From Polaromonas sp. 39-63-25 (lineage in GTDB: Bacteria; Pseudomonadota; Gammaproteobacteria; Burkholderiales; Burkholderiaceae_C): DNA of 64,000 bases. A program made the translations under genes and the position numbers. Within the stretch, counting starts at the first letter, position 1. Each line of letters starts with the position of its first letter. Below the pieces are notes generated by a model that saw only the letters and a program-made list of their open reading frames with translations, had not been told where the DNA came from and searched no databases. The DNA lies in contig NZ_NCJH01000027.1 of assembly GCF_002278925.1 (NCBI RefSeq), positions 42,255-106,254 of the forward strand, given 5' to 3'. This document shows positions 23,897-31,553 of this stretch, piece after piece.

Positions 23897-24267
23897 CCTG
23901 GATGCGCCTGGCCATCATTGCCGCCGTGCTGGCTGCGCTTGCGGCCGGGGCCGCTGCCGTGCGCTCGCACCTGATCGGTGTGGGTGAAGCCCGCACCCAG
24001 GCGCGGTGGGACAAGCAAAAAGCCATTGACCAGGCCGAAACCCTGCGCCTGGAGCGTGAGCGCAGCGCCGACCAACTGATCAAGTTTCGTAACGCAGAAA
24101 GGATTTCCGATGAACAGGCAAAACGCGTGACGTGTCCACCGCCGGCAGCGATCCCGGATCTATCGCCCTCGCTCAAGGTGCCGCCACCGCAAGAGAGCTT
24201 TTTGGAAGCTGCAACCAAGCTTTCCTCGGACTGGCTGCAGAAGCTGACCGCCTCCGGGACCAAGTAG
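23893..24267 (+). CDS. Rz-like inner-membrane spanin, possibly frameshifted
   Basis: 124 residues as read: an N-terminal membrane anchor (LAIIAAVLAALAAGAAAV) and a coiled coil (EARTQARWDKQKAIDQAETLRLERERSADQLIKFRNAERISDEQAKR), as in i-spanins. After this point the frame becomes Pro-rich (CPPPAAIPDLSPSL). The overlapping frame from about 24129 to 24344 instead encodes a typical Rz C-terminus (ATARELFGSC...LAAEADRLRDQVAGLQDD). Either a 2-nt insertion near GTGACGTG broke the gene, or the Pro-rich frame is an embedded o-spanin remnant. Confidence 0.7.
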   Translation: MTWMRLAIIAAVLAALAAGAAAVRSHLIGVGEARTQARWDKQKAIDQAETLRLERERSADQLIKFRNAERISDEQAKRVTCPPPAAIPDLSPSLKVPPPQESFLEAATKLSSDWLQKLTASGTK

Positions 24268-24306
24268 CCGGCCTGCAGGACGACGCGATGTTTGTATGTC
24301 GCGCAC

Positions 24307-24328
24307 CCAAACAAACAAACAAACAAAA
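24307..24328 (+). repeat. Short (ACAA)n tandem repeat
   Basis: About five CAAA units just upstream of the DUF2730 ribosome-binding site (GGAGAG). It lies in the overlapping spanin-like frame, where it codes for QTNKQ. Possibly slippage-prone. Confidence 0.6.
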
Positions 24329-24340
24329 CGGAGAGAGCCC

Positions 24341-24715
24341 TTGAGCCCCTTTGATCTCATCTCGTGGAAGGTCTTCAATGACATCGCTCATTGGGTGGCG
24401 ATCATCGCCCTGGGCGTGTGGGGCTACCTGCGCACCAAGGACAACGACAACGTTATCGCCGTGAAGGCCGTCTCCAGTGAGCTGGTGGCCTTCATCAAGG
24501 CAAGCACCGATGTCAACGAGCAGCAGAACACCCGCCTCACGGTGCTGGAGGAAGCCGTCAAGCACCTGCCGACCGAGCAGGACATGGCCCATCTGGCCAA
24601 TGACGTGTCCTCGGTGAAAGCGCAGATCAACGGCCTGGCCGGCCTGCTCGCACGCATGGAGCACCAGATCAACCTGGTGCATGACCACCTACTCAACAAC
24701 AACAAACACCGATGA
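24341..24715 (+). CDS. DUF2730 family phage protein (Mu gp25-like position)
   Basis: 124 residues from TTG 24341, chosen because GGAGAG stands 5 nt upstream. One N-terminal membrane helix (DIAHWVAIIALGVWGYLRT) and a long coiled coil (VSSELVAFIKASTDVNEQQNTRLTVLEEAVKHLP...) are the DUF2730 design. Function unknown; always found just before the packaging genes in Mu-like phages. Overlaps the next gene by 4 bp. Confidence 0.82.
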   Translation: MSPFDLISWKVFNDIAHWVAIIALGVWGYLRTKDNDNVIAVKAVSSELVAFIKASTDVNEQQNTRLTVLEEAVKHLPTEQDMAHLANDVSSVKAQINGLAGLLARMEHQINLVHDHLLNNNKHR

Positions 24716-25005
24716 GCTTCCAGAAAACCGTCACCGAAGACCGCCGCCTGTCGCTGCTGCTGGTGCTGGCGCAGTCGCAGGGCTACCAGGCCAACGGCTT
24801 CCTGCTGCGCGATGCCATTGGCGACATCTACGGCCACAACGCCAGCATCGACCAGGTGACCGGCGACATTGCCTGGCTGGCCGAGCAGGGCCTGGTGACT
24901 TCGCGCGTGATCGGCGAGGTGACCCTCGCCACCATGACGGCCCGTGGCGCCGATGTAGCCGCAGGCCGTGCCAGCGTGCCTGGCGTCAAGAAGCCGACGC
25001 CTTAA
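24712..25005 (+). CDS. Winged-helix phage protein (VpaChn25_0724-like, Mu gp26 position)
   Basis: 97 residues: RRLSLLLVLAQSQGYQANGFLLRDAIGDIYGHNASIDQVTGDIAWLAEQGLV is an ArsR-like winged helix with a wing hairpin (TSRVIGEVTLATMTARG). Found next to terminase genes in Mu-like phages; may act in packaging or transcription. No catalytic motif. Confidence 0.8.
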   Translation: MSFQKTVTEDRRLSLLLVLAQSQGYQANGFLLRDAIGDIYGHNASIDQVTGDIAWLAEQGLVTSRVIGEVTLATMTARGADVAAGRASVPGVKKPTP

Positions 25006-25015
25006 AGGCCTTTAC

Positions 25016-25579
25016 ATGGCACCGAAAACCATCGTTAAGCGCAAGCCTTCCCGGCCCAGCTCCATCACCCAGCTTGACCCCAAGATCAAGGAAGCGGTGG
25101 ACACGGCCGTGCGCGAAGGCCGCACCAGCATCGACCAGCTGGTCGAGCTGATCAATTCCCTGGGCGGCGAGGCCTCACGTTCTGCGGTTGGCCGCTACGT
25201 CAAGACAGCCAATGAGCGCATGGAGGAATATCGCCAGGCGCAGCAGATGGCCGCCGTCTGGATGGACAAGATCGGCGCGGAGCCCAAGGGCGACGTGAGC
25301 CGCATGCTGCTGGAGATGCTGCGCATGGTGGCCTTCAAGAGCATCAGCGAGACCGAGAGCGCCAGCCCTGAAGACCTGATGTTCTTGAGCAATGCCATCA
25401 AGGGCTTTGCCCAGACCGACAAGCTGGTGATCGACAAAGAGTTTGCCATCCGCAAGCTGATCGCGGCCAAGGCCGAGAAGGCCGCCGAAGAAATCACCAA
25501 GGGTGCCCGCAAACTGGGTGCGTCTGAAGAGACCATCCAGACCTGGCGCAACAAGGTGCTGGGAGTCGCCGCCCAATGA
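25016..25579 (+). CDS. Terminase small subunit-like protein (DUF3486, Mu gp27)
   Basis: 187 residues: a basic N-terminus, an HTH (TSIDQLVELINSLGGEASRSAVGRYVK) and long helices. DUF3486 proteins precede the gp28 terminase and are taken as the DNA-recognition subunit that starts headful packaging at the phage end. Overlaps the terminase by 4 bp. Confidence 0.85.
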   Translation: MAPKTIVKRKPSRPSSITQLDPKIKEAVDTAVREGRTSIDQLVELINSLGGEASRSAVGRYVKTANERMEEYRQAQQMAAVWMDKIGAEPKGDVSRMLLEMLRMVAFKSISETESASPEDLMFLSNAIKGFAQTDKLVIDKEFAIRKLIAAKAEKAAEEITKGARKLGASEETIQTWRNKVLGVAAQ

Positions 25580-27189
25580 TCCTGCCGAAGCTGGCAGTCG
25601 CGGCCGCGATCGCCTTGTCCCCCACGCTGACGCCATTGGCCGAGGCGATCCAGTACCAGGCGGCGCAGCGCTCGCCCGGCATCTTCCTGGACTACCAGGG
25701 CAAGTGGGTCACCGACAAGGCCAAGGTCAAGGTGTACGAGAAGTCGCGCCGCATCGGCTTGAGCTGGGGCGAGGCCGAAGACGCGGTGGAATGCGCGGCA
25801 GCCGCCACCGGCATGGACGTCTGGTACATCGGCTACACCAAGGACATGGCGATCGAGTTCATTCTCGATTGCGCGCAGTGGGCGCAGCACATGCAGGGCT
25901 TCGCGGCCGACATCGAGTCGGGCGAGGAGATCTTCATCGACGGCGAAGAGCGCCAGTCGGTGCTGAAATTCAGCATCACCTTCGCCAGCGGGCACCGCAT
26001 CACGGCACTGTCATCGACGCCGCGAAACCTGCGCGGCAAGCAGGGCCGTGTGATCATCGATGAAGCCGCCTTCCACACCGACCTGGCCGGCCTGATCAAG
26101 GCCGCAATGGCGCTGCTGATCTGGGGCGGCGAGGTGCGCATCATCAGCACCCACAACGGCGACGACAACCCGTTCAACACCCTGGTCAACGACATCCGCG
26201 CCGGCCGCGTGCCCTACAGCCTGCACCGCACCACCTTCGATGAAGCCATCCGCGACGGCCTGTACCACCGCGTCTGCCAGCGCCAGGAGATTGAATGGAC
26301 GGCCGAGGGCGAAGCCAAGTGGGCGGCAACCATCCGCGCGCAGTACGGCGACGACGCCGAGGAAGAGCTGGACTGCGTGCCCAAGAACGGCTCTGGCGCC
26401 TTCCTCACCCGCGAGCTGGTCGAAGGCCAGATGCGCAAGGGCTGGCCGGTGCTGCGTGACCAGCGCGCGCCGGCTTTTACTTTCCAGTCTGAGCAGTCGC
26501 GCATTTCCACCGTTCTCGGCTGGTGCGAGGACAACCTTAAGCCGCTGCTGGTTGAGTTGCCCAGGAACGAGCTGGGTTTTGTCGGTGGCGACTTTGGCCG
26601 CACCGGCGACTTAAGCGCGTTCCTGCCGCTGCTGCAGCGCCAGGACTTGACGCGCTATGCGCCCTTTGCGATCGAGCTGCGCGGCATGCCATTCCGTCAG
26701 CAGCTGCAGGTGCTCTGGTATTTGATGGACGGCTTGCACCGCTTTGTCGGTGCCGCGCTGGATGGCCGTGGGCTCGGCTCGCAGATGGCTGAAGAGACGG
26801 CGCAGCGGTATGGCCCGGACCGAATTCTCTGCATCATGGCCACGCAGGCCTGGTACCTGGAAAACCTGCCTCCGTACAAAGCGGCGTTCGAGGACCGGAT
26901 GTTCGAGCTGCCAATGGACGCGGACATTCTGGCCGACCACCGCGTGCCCAAGGTCGTCAAGGGCATTCCGCTGATTCCAGATCTGCGCACCGCCGATGCT
27001 CAGAAAAAGAAACGCCACGGCGACACCTTCATCGCTGGCGCCAACGCCTGGTACGCCAGTCGAGTGCTGGCCGGCACCAATGACTACGGCTATGAGGCCG
27101 CGCCAGCCCGCCACGGCCGCTGGGATGCACCGCTCAATGACCGCGACAACGATCACGACATGGGCGACTTTCAGCGCGGTGCCTGGTAG
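25576..27189 (+). CDS. Terminase large subunit (Mu gp28)
   Basis: 537 residues with an adenine/Walker-A-like segment (YEKSRRIGLSWGEAEDAV), Walker B (GRVIIDEAAFH), a coupling motif (IISTHNGDD) and a RuvC-like nuclease half starting FVGGDFGRTGDLSAFLPL with further acidic residues (VGAALDGRGLGSQ). It pumps DNA into the prohead and cuts in host flanking DNA after a headful. Confidence 0.93.
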   Translation: MILPKLAVAAAIALSPTLTPLAEAIQYQAAQRSPGIFLDYQGKWVTDKAKVKVYEKSRRIGLSWGEAEDAVECAAAATGMDVWYIGYTKDMAIEFILDCAQWAQHMQGFAADIESGEEIFIDGEERQSVLKFSITFASGHRITALSSTPRNLRGKQGRVIIDEAAFHTDLAGLIKAAMALLIWGGEVRIISTHNGDDNPFNTLVNDIRAGRVPYSLHRTTFDEAIRDGLYHRVCQRQEIEWTAEGEAKWAATIRAQYGDDAEEELDCVPKNGSGAFLTRELVEGQMRKGWPVLRDQRAPAFTFQSEQSRISTVLGWCEDNLKPLLVELPRNELGFVGGDFGRTGDLSAFLPLLQRQDLTRYAPFAIELRGMPFRQQLQVLWYLMDGLHRFVGAALDGRGLGSQMAEETAQRYGPDRILCIMATQAWYLENLPPYKAAFEDRMFELPMDADILADHRVPKVVKGIPLIPDLRTADAQKKKRHGDTFIAGANAWYASRVLAGTNDYGYEAAPARHGRWDAPLNDRDNDHDMGDFQRGAW

Positions 27190-27212
27190 GCCAACACAAC
27201 CGAGAAACAACT

Positions 27213-28817
27213 ATGGCCATCCTTGACCAATTCGGCAAAGCCTTTGAAGACGTAGCCGTGGCTCAGCTCCAGGAGCCGCAGACCGCGCGCCTGGCGCAGC
27301 TGCGCTATGAGTTTGAGAACCACCCCAGCCGGGGCCTGACGCCGCCACGCCTGGCAAAGATCCTGCAGGACGCCGAGCAAGGCGACCTGACGGCCCAGCA
27401 CGAGCTGTTTGCCGACATGGAAGAAAAGGACGGCCACCTTTTCAGCGAGCTGCAGAAGCGCCGCATGGCCGTGCAGCAGCTGGACTGGACTATCGTCCCG
27501 CCCAAGAATGCAACGGCCCAGGAGAAGGCCCAGGCCGAGTTCATCACCGAGGTGCTGGAGTCGATGGAGGACTTCGGCGACGTGCTGTTCGACATGACGG
27601 ACGCGATCGGCCACGGCTTTGCCCCGCTGGAGATGACATGGGGCCGGGTGGACGGCATCCAGATGCCGGTGAAGATCGAGCACCGGCCACAGGGCTGGTT
27701 CAAGCTGGCGCTCGATCCAGAGATCGGCCGCAACGAGCTGCGGCTGCGCGACAACAGCGCGGACGGTGAGCGTCTGTGGCAGTTCGGCTGGATCATGCAC
27801 CAGCACCGGGCGCGCAGTGGCTATGTCTCGCGCAGCGGTTTGTTCCGCGTGTTGACGTGGCCCTTCATTTTCAAGAACTACGCCGTGCGGGATCTGGCCG
27901 AGTTCCTGGAGATCTACGGCCTACCGATGCGGCTGGGCACCTACGGCGCCAGTGCCACCAAGGAAGACAAGGCCACGCTGCTGCGCGCAGTGGTCGGCAT
28001 TGGCCACAACGCTGCCGGCATCATCCCTGCCGGCATGGCGATCGACTTCAAGAACGCGGCGACCGGCGACAACAAAGCCTTCGACTCCATGATCAGCCTG
28101 ATGGAGCGGACCATGTCCAAGGCCATCCTGGGCGGCACGCTGACCAGCAGCGAAGGCGCCAACGGCACGCAGGCCCTGGGCAAGGTGCACAACGAGGTGC
28201 GCACCGAGCTGCGCAATGCCGATGCCAAGCAGATCGCGGCCACCCTCAAGCGCCAGCTGATCTACCCACTCCTGGCTTTGAACAAGGGGGCGACGGACAT
28301 GCGCCGCTGCCCCAGCCTGGTGTTCGATACCCAGGAGCCGGAAGACCTGAAGCTGTACAGCGAGGCCGTGCCCAAGCTGGTGGACGTGGGCATGCGCATC
28401 CCGGCCAAGTGGGCGCACGACAAGCTGAAGATCCCGCAGCCGGCCGAGGGCGATGAAGTCCTGGTCAAGACAGCGCCTGCAGCGGCCGAGCCGACCGACC
28501 CCAAGGCAAAACCGAACAATGCGCCCAAGCCTGGCAGTGCCCAACTGAAGGCCCGTGTGCCGGCGGGCGGCCCCGAGGGCGATGAACTGGACGCGCTTGC
28601 GGCCGACATGGGCGACGACTGGGAAGAAGTCCTGGGCGAAACCCTGCAGCCAGTCCAGACCGCGCTGGCCGCTGCCAGCACCCTGGAGGAATTCCGCGAT
28701 GCCCTGGAGGCAGCGCTGAGCCAGGCCAATCCGGCCAGGCTGGCCGAGCTGCTGGCGCGCGGCCAATTCGCGGCCCGCACCTGGGGCCAGCTCAACAAGG
28801 TCAAAAAGGCCGATTGA
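27213..28817 (+). CDS. Portal protein (DUF935, Mu gp29)
   Basis: 534 residues with the DUF935 pattern (HLFSELQKRRMAVQQLDWTIVPP, AIGHGFAPLEMTWGRVDG, RSGLFRVLTWPFIFKNYAVRDLAEFLEIYGLPMRLG, KAILGGTLTSSEGANGTQALGKVHNEVR). The dodecameric portal is the DNA gate and the platform for head assembly. The C-terminus is a less conserved Ala/Pro linker and helices. Confidence 0.93.
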   Translation: MAILDQFGKAFEDVAVAQLQEPQTARLAQLRYEFENHPSRGLTPPRLAKILQDAEQGDLTAQHELFADMEEKDGHLFSELQKRRMAVQQLDWTIVPPKNATAQEKAQAEFITEVLESMEDFGDVLFDMTDAIGHGFAPLEMTWGRVDGIQMPVKIEHRPQGWFKLALDPEIGRNELRLRDNSADGERLWQFGWIMHQHRARSGYVSRSGLFRVLTWPFIFKNYAVRDLAEFLEIYGLPMRLGTYGASATKEDKATLLRAVVGIGHNAAGIIPAGMAIDFKNAATGDNKAFDSMISLMERTMSKAILGGTLTSSEGANGTQALGKVHNEVRTELRNADAKQIAATLKRQLIYPLLALNKGATDMRRCPSLVFDTQEPEDLKLYSEAVPKLVDVGMRIPAKWAHDKLKIPQPAEGDEVLVKTAPAAAEPTDPKAKPNNAPKPGSAQLKARVPAGGPEGDELDALAADMGDDWEEVLGETLQPVQTALAAASTLEEFRDALEAALSQANPARLAELLARGQFAARTWGQLNKVKKAD

Positions 28818-29068
28818 TGCGCCAGCCAAACGGCCGTAAACCCGCGCCAGCATTGAAGTTTCCGCTTTGGTGGGCGGCCGTCCGGTGCCCCCAAACCGGG
28901 CCACTTCAAATTTCAGGGCCTTTGTGGCGCCTTTCGCCGATCTGGCTACCACCCCCCCAAAAAATCGCCAGCGCGGCTGCTAAAGCGGTCTTTAAAGGGT
29001 CTATGCGCCAATTTGGGGCGGGGATGGGCTTGCCTTTTTCGGCTGGTTTTGAGCGGGTGTTGCATTAA
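28817..29068 (+). CDS. Doubtful ORF in the gap between portal and MuF genes
   Basis: An 83-codon frame starting at the portal stop (TGATG). Its product is Pro/Trp/Ala-rich with no family resemblance, and the DNA contains a homopolymer run (CCCCCCC then AAAAAA) and one copy of the phage intergenic motif (28980-28997). In related phages the portal and MuF genes usually abut. More likely a non-coding insertion. Confidence 0.25.
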   Translation: MRQPNGRKPAPALKFPLWWAAVRCPQTGPLQISGPLWRLSPIWLPPPQKIASAAAKAVFKGSMRQFGAGMGLPFSAGFERVLH

Positions 29069-29863
29069 ATGCCCAAAAAACTGGACTTGAAGCCGGTCCT
29101 GAAGGCCGTCAATCCGGAGGAAGCCATCGCCTATTTCCGGCAGAAGGGCTACCGGATCGGCTTCGACTACCGCGACGTCTGGCAGCAGGAACACCAGGCA
29201 GCCTTCACGGTCGCCAAGGCGATGCAGCTCGATCTGCTGGCCGAGATCCGCGAGTTCGTGGACGCAGCGATCGCAGACGGCACCACGCTGGCCGTCTTCC
29301 AGGAAGAGCTGATGCCGCGCCTGGTCAAGCGCGGCTGGTGGGGCCGCCAGGAGATGGTTGACCCGGACGACGGCGAGACCAAGCTGGTGCAGCTGGGCAG
29401 CCCGGGCCGGCTGGAAGTGATCTTCGACACCAACCTTGCCACCGCCTACAGCGAAGGGCAATGGGAGCGCATCGAGCGCAACCAGGAGCTGTTCCCCTTT
29501 CTTGAGTACGTGCGCAGCGCATCGGTCAACCCGCGCCACACCCACCTGGCCTATGCCGGCCTGGTGCTGCGCGCCGACGACTCGTTCTGGCAGTCGCATC
29601 TGCCGATCAAGGAATGGGGCTGCAAGTGCAGCGTCATCCAGTACACGCAGCGCATGCTCGACCGCGAGGGCCTCAAGGTCGGTAAGGCGCCGCCCGAGGT
29701 GATGCGCGAGGTGGTCAACAAGCGCACGGGCGAAGTGATGAGCGTGCCGACCGGCGTTGACCCGGCCTTCCACTACCCACCAGGCGGCCGGCGCGCGCAC
29801 CTGGAAAAGATGCTGCAGGACAAGACCCAGGCCTTCAAGGCCGACAAAGGCGCCAAGCCATGA
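29069..29863 (+). CDS. MuF-type head morphogenesis protein (Mu gp30/gpF)
   Basis: 264 residues with the MuF core: VIFDTNLATAYSEGQWER...FPFLEYVRSASVNPRHTHLAYAGLVLRADDSFW...PIKEWGCKCSV, where the RxxH and Cys-rich end are characteristic. A minor head protein that joins the portal region and is ejected or stays in the head. Start weakly supported by ribosome-binding sequence. Confidence 0.9.
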   Translation: MPKKLDLKPVLKAVNPEEAIAYFRQKGYRIGFDYRDVWQQEHQAAFTVAKAMQLDLLAEIREFVDAAIADGTTLAVFQEELMPRLVKRGWWGRQEMVDPDDGETKLVQLGSPGRLEVIFDTNLATAYSEGQWERIERNQELFPFLEYVRSASVNPRHTHLAYAGLVLRADDSFWQSHLPIKEWGCKCSVIQYTQRMLDREGLKVGKAPPEVMREVVNKRTGEVMSVPTGVDPAFHYPPGGRRAHLEKMLQDKTQAFKADKGAKP

Positions 29864-29866
29864 ACG

Positions 29867-29889
29867 AGCTAAAGCGCTTTACTAGACGC
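29867..29889 (+). promoter_or_regulatory. Candidate late promoter/operator element upstream of head genes
   Basis: AGCTAAAGCGCTTTAC followed by TAGACGC, nearly identical to 22710-22732. It lies 33 bp before the protease gene, in one of the few real gaps of the late region. Confidence 0.5.
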
Positions 29890-29921
29890 GTGGTGCGGCA
29901 TCGCGCGAGGATCAACGCCTC

Positions 29922-31076
29922 ATGAAGAAAACCGCTGTTGCCCTATTGACGTTGGCGCTTGCGCTGCAGGCCACTGCAGACGTGCACCTGTTGCCGGTGG
30001 GCGAATTCGTTGGCCGCGACGGCCGTCCAGGAAAGGGCCTTACATGGAAGCTGTCTGACCAACAAGGGCGCACCCTCGCCGCCAAGTTGACCGCCCGCCA
30101 TGCGCGTGTGCAGTTCAACCTGGACTACGAACACCAATCCATGCTGAGCGAGCAGAACGGCCAGCCGGCACCAGCGTCTGGCTGGGCCACTGCCTTCGAG
30201 TGGCGCGACGGCGTTGGGTTGTTTGCCCTGAATGTCCAGTGGACTGCCAAGGCCAAAGAAATGATTGAGGCTGGTGAATACAAATACATCAGCCCCGTCA
30301 TCGTCTACGACAAGCAGACCGGCGAGGTGATCGACGTGCTCAACGCGTCGCTGGTCAACATCCCCTGTCTCGATCTGAGCCCTGTCGCGCAAGAGCGCGT
30401 CGCGCGGCTCAACGCAAGTTTTTCAACCCACCCGGAGCAATCCATGAATGAAGTTCTCAAAGCGCTGCTCAAGGCGCTTGGCCTCCCTGTTACCGACGCC
30501 ACCACGGCAGAGCAAGCCGTCACGGCCGTTTCCAACCTCAAGGCTGCAGCCATGCCGGCCGACCTGGTGAAGACGCTGGGCCTGGCTGAAGCCGCAACTC
30601 CTGCCGAAGTGGTCACTGCTGCTGCAGCTCTGAAAGCCAACGCCGACAAGGCTGCAAGCCTAACCACGGAAGTGGCGACGCTGAAAGCCAGCGGCGCAGG
30701 CAGCAACCCCGACCCGACGAAGTTCGTTTCCCTGGAATCCTTCAACGCACTCAACGGCGAGGTTGCTGCCCTGCGCGCTGCAGGTGTGGCAACCGAGGTT
30801 GACAAGCTGATCGACCAGGCCCGGGCCGAGGGCAAGTGCTCCCCGGTGGTCGAGAAGGTATGGCGCGACATTGGCAAGGTGGACATTGCCCAGCTCAAGG
30901 CGCTGATCAAAGACACGCCGGCCAACCCCGCCCTGGCCGGCCAGACGCAAACCGGCGGCAAGCCTGCCGCAGCGCTTGACCCCAAGGCGCCAGGCACGGC
31001 CGAAGAGCTGACCATGTGCAAAAGCATGGGCCTGACGCTTGAGCAGTTCCGCGGCGGCGCAGAGGTTGCCGCCTGA
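29922..31076 (+). CDS. Head maturation protease with in-frame scaffold (Mu gpI/gpZ)
   Basis: 384 residues. The N-terminal half (LLPVGEFVGRDGRPGKGLTWKLSD...VQFNLDYEHQS...ASGWATAFEWRDGVGLFALNVQWTAKAKEMIEAGEYKYISPVI) is the Mu gpI protease with a probable catalytic Ser in the YISP segment and His in DYEHQ. The C-terminal half is an Ala-rich helical scaffold. An internal ATG (30444) with GGAG upstream would give the scaffold alone, as gpZ in Mu. The hydrophobic N-terminus looks like a signal peptide but is probably part of the fold. Confidence 0.9.
   Translation: MKKTAVALLTLALALQATADVHLLPVGEFVGRDGRPGKGLTWKLSDQQGRTLAAKLTARHARVQFNLDYEHQSMLSEQNGQPAPASGWATAFEWRDGVGLFALNVQWTAKAKEMIEAGEYKYISPVIVYDKQTGEVIDVLNASLVNIPCLDLSPVAQERVARLNASFSTHPEQSMNEVLKALLKALGLPVTDATTAEQAVTAVSNLKAAAMPADLVKTLGLAEAATPAEVVTAAAALKANADKAASLTTEVATLKASGAGSNPDPTKFVSLESFNALNGEVAALRAAGVATEVDKLIDQARAEGKCSPVVEKVWRDIGKVDIAQLKALIKDTPANPALAGQTQTGGKPAAALDPKAPGTAEELTMCKSMGLTLEQFRGGAEVAA
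30444..31076 (+). CDS. Internal start: scaffold protein (gpZ equivalent)
   Basis: ATG 30444 (codon 175 of the protease gene) follows CCGGAGCAATCC, a strong ribosome-binding site. The 210-residue product is helical and Ala/Lys-rich (MNEVLKALLKALGLPVTDAT...) as expected of a scaffold removed from the prohead. Same frame and stop as the protease. Confidence 0.7.
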   Translation: MNEVLKALLKALGLPVTDATTAEQAVTAVSNLKAAAMPADLVKTLGLAEAATPAEVVTAAAALKANADKAASLTTEVATLKASGAGSNPDPTKFVSLESFNALNGEVAALRAAGVATEVDKLIDQARAEGKCSPVVEKVWRDIGKVDIAQLKALIKDTPANPALAGQTQTGGKPAAALDPKAPGTAEELTMCKSMGLTLEQFRGGAEVAA

Positions 31077-31114
31077 CGCGCCCCCACTCAACCCCCTAAC
31101 TACCTGGAAACAAC

Positions 31115-31528
31115 ATGACAGCAATTGCAACAGAGCGCGACACCCAGCGCCGCGCGGGCGACAAGGCCGCTTACCCCGTGCTTGCCGCCACCAAGGTGCT
31201 GGCAGGCACCCTGGTGGTACTCACCGCCGCAGGCTACGCCCAGGGCGGCGCGGTGGCGACCACCCTCAAGGCCGTTGGCGTGGCCGACGAAACCGCTGAC
31301 AACACGCTGGGTGCCAGCGGCGACATCAAGGTGCCGGTGCGCAACGACGGCTGGTTCCGCTTCGCCAACAGCGCAGCGGGCGACCTGATCACCATCGCCG
31401 AAATCGGCACCAACGCCTACATCGTGGACAACCAGACCGTCGCCAAGACGGACGGCGTCGCGACCCGCAGCATCGCCGGAAAAATCCGCGACGTGGACGC
31501 CACCGGCGTCTGGATCGAGTTCATCTAA
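31115..31528 (+). CDS. Capsid cement/decoration-like protein (DUF2190-like)
   Basis: 137 residues of beta character (KAAYPVLAATKVLAGTLVVLTAAGYAQ..., ADNTLGASGDIKVPVRNDGWFRFANSAAGDLITIAEIGTNAYIVDNQTVAKT) matching small trimeric head-decoration proteins. Lies between scaffold and major head genes. Family assigned by pattern and position. Confidence 0.75.
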   Translation: MTAIATERDTQRRAGDKAAYPVLAATKVLAGTLVVLTAAGYAQGGAVATTLKAVGVADETADNTLGASGDIKVPVRNDGWFRFANSAAGDLITIAEIGTNAYIVDNQTVAKTDGVATRSIAGKIRDVDATGVWIEFI

Positions 31529-31553
31529 CCCCCCTCAACTCCTGGAGCAATCA

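Noticed and set aside
29922-29995. True Sec signal peptide on the head protease
   Set aside because: The hydrophobic start continues into the conserved LLPVGEF strand of gpI proteins, so it is more likely part of the fold than an export signal.
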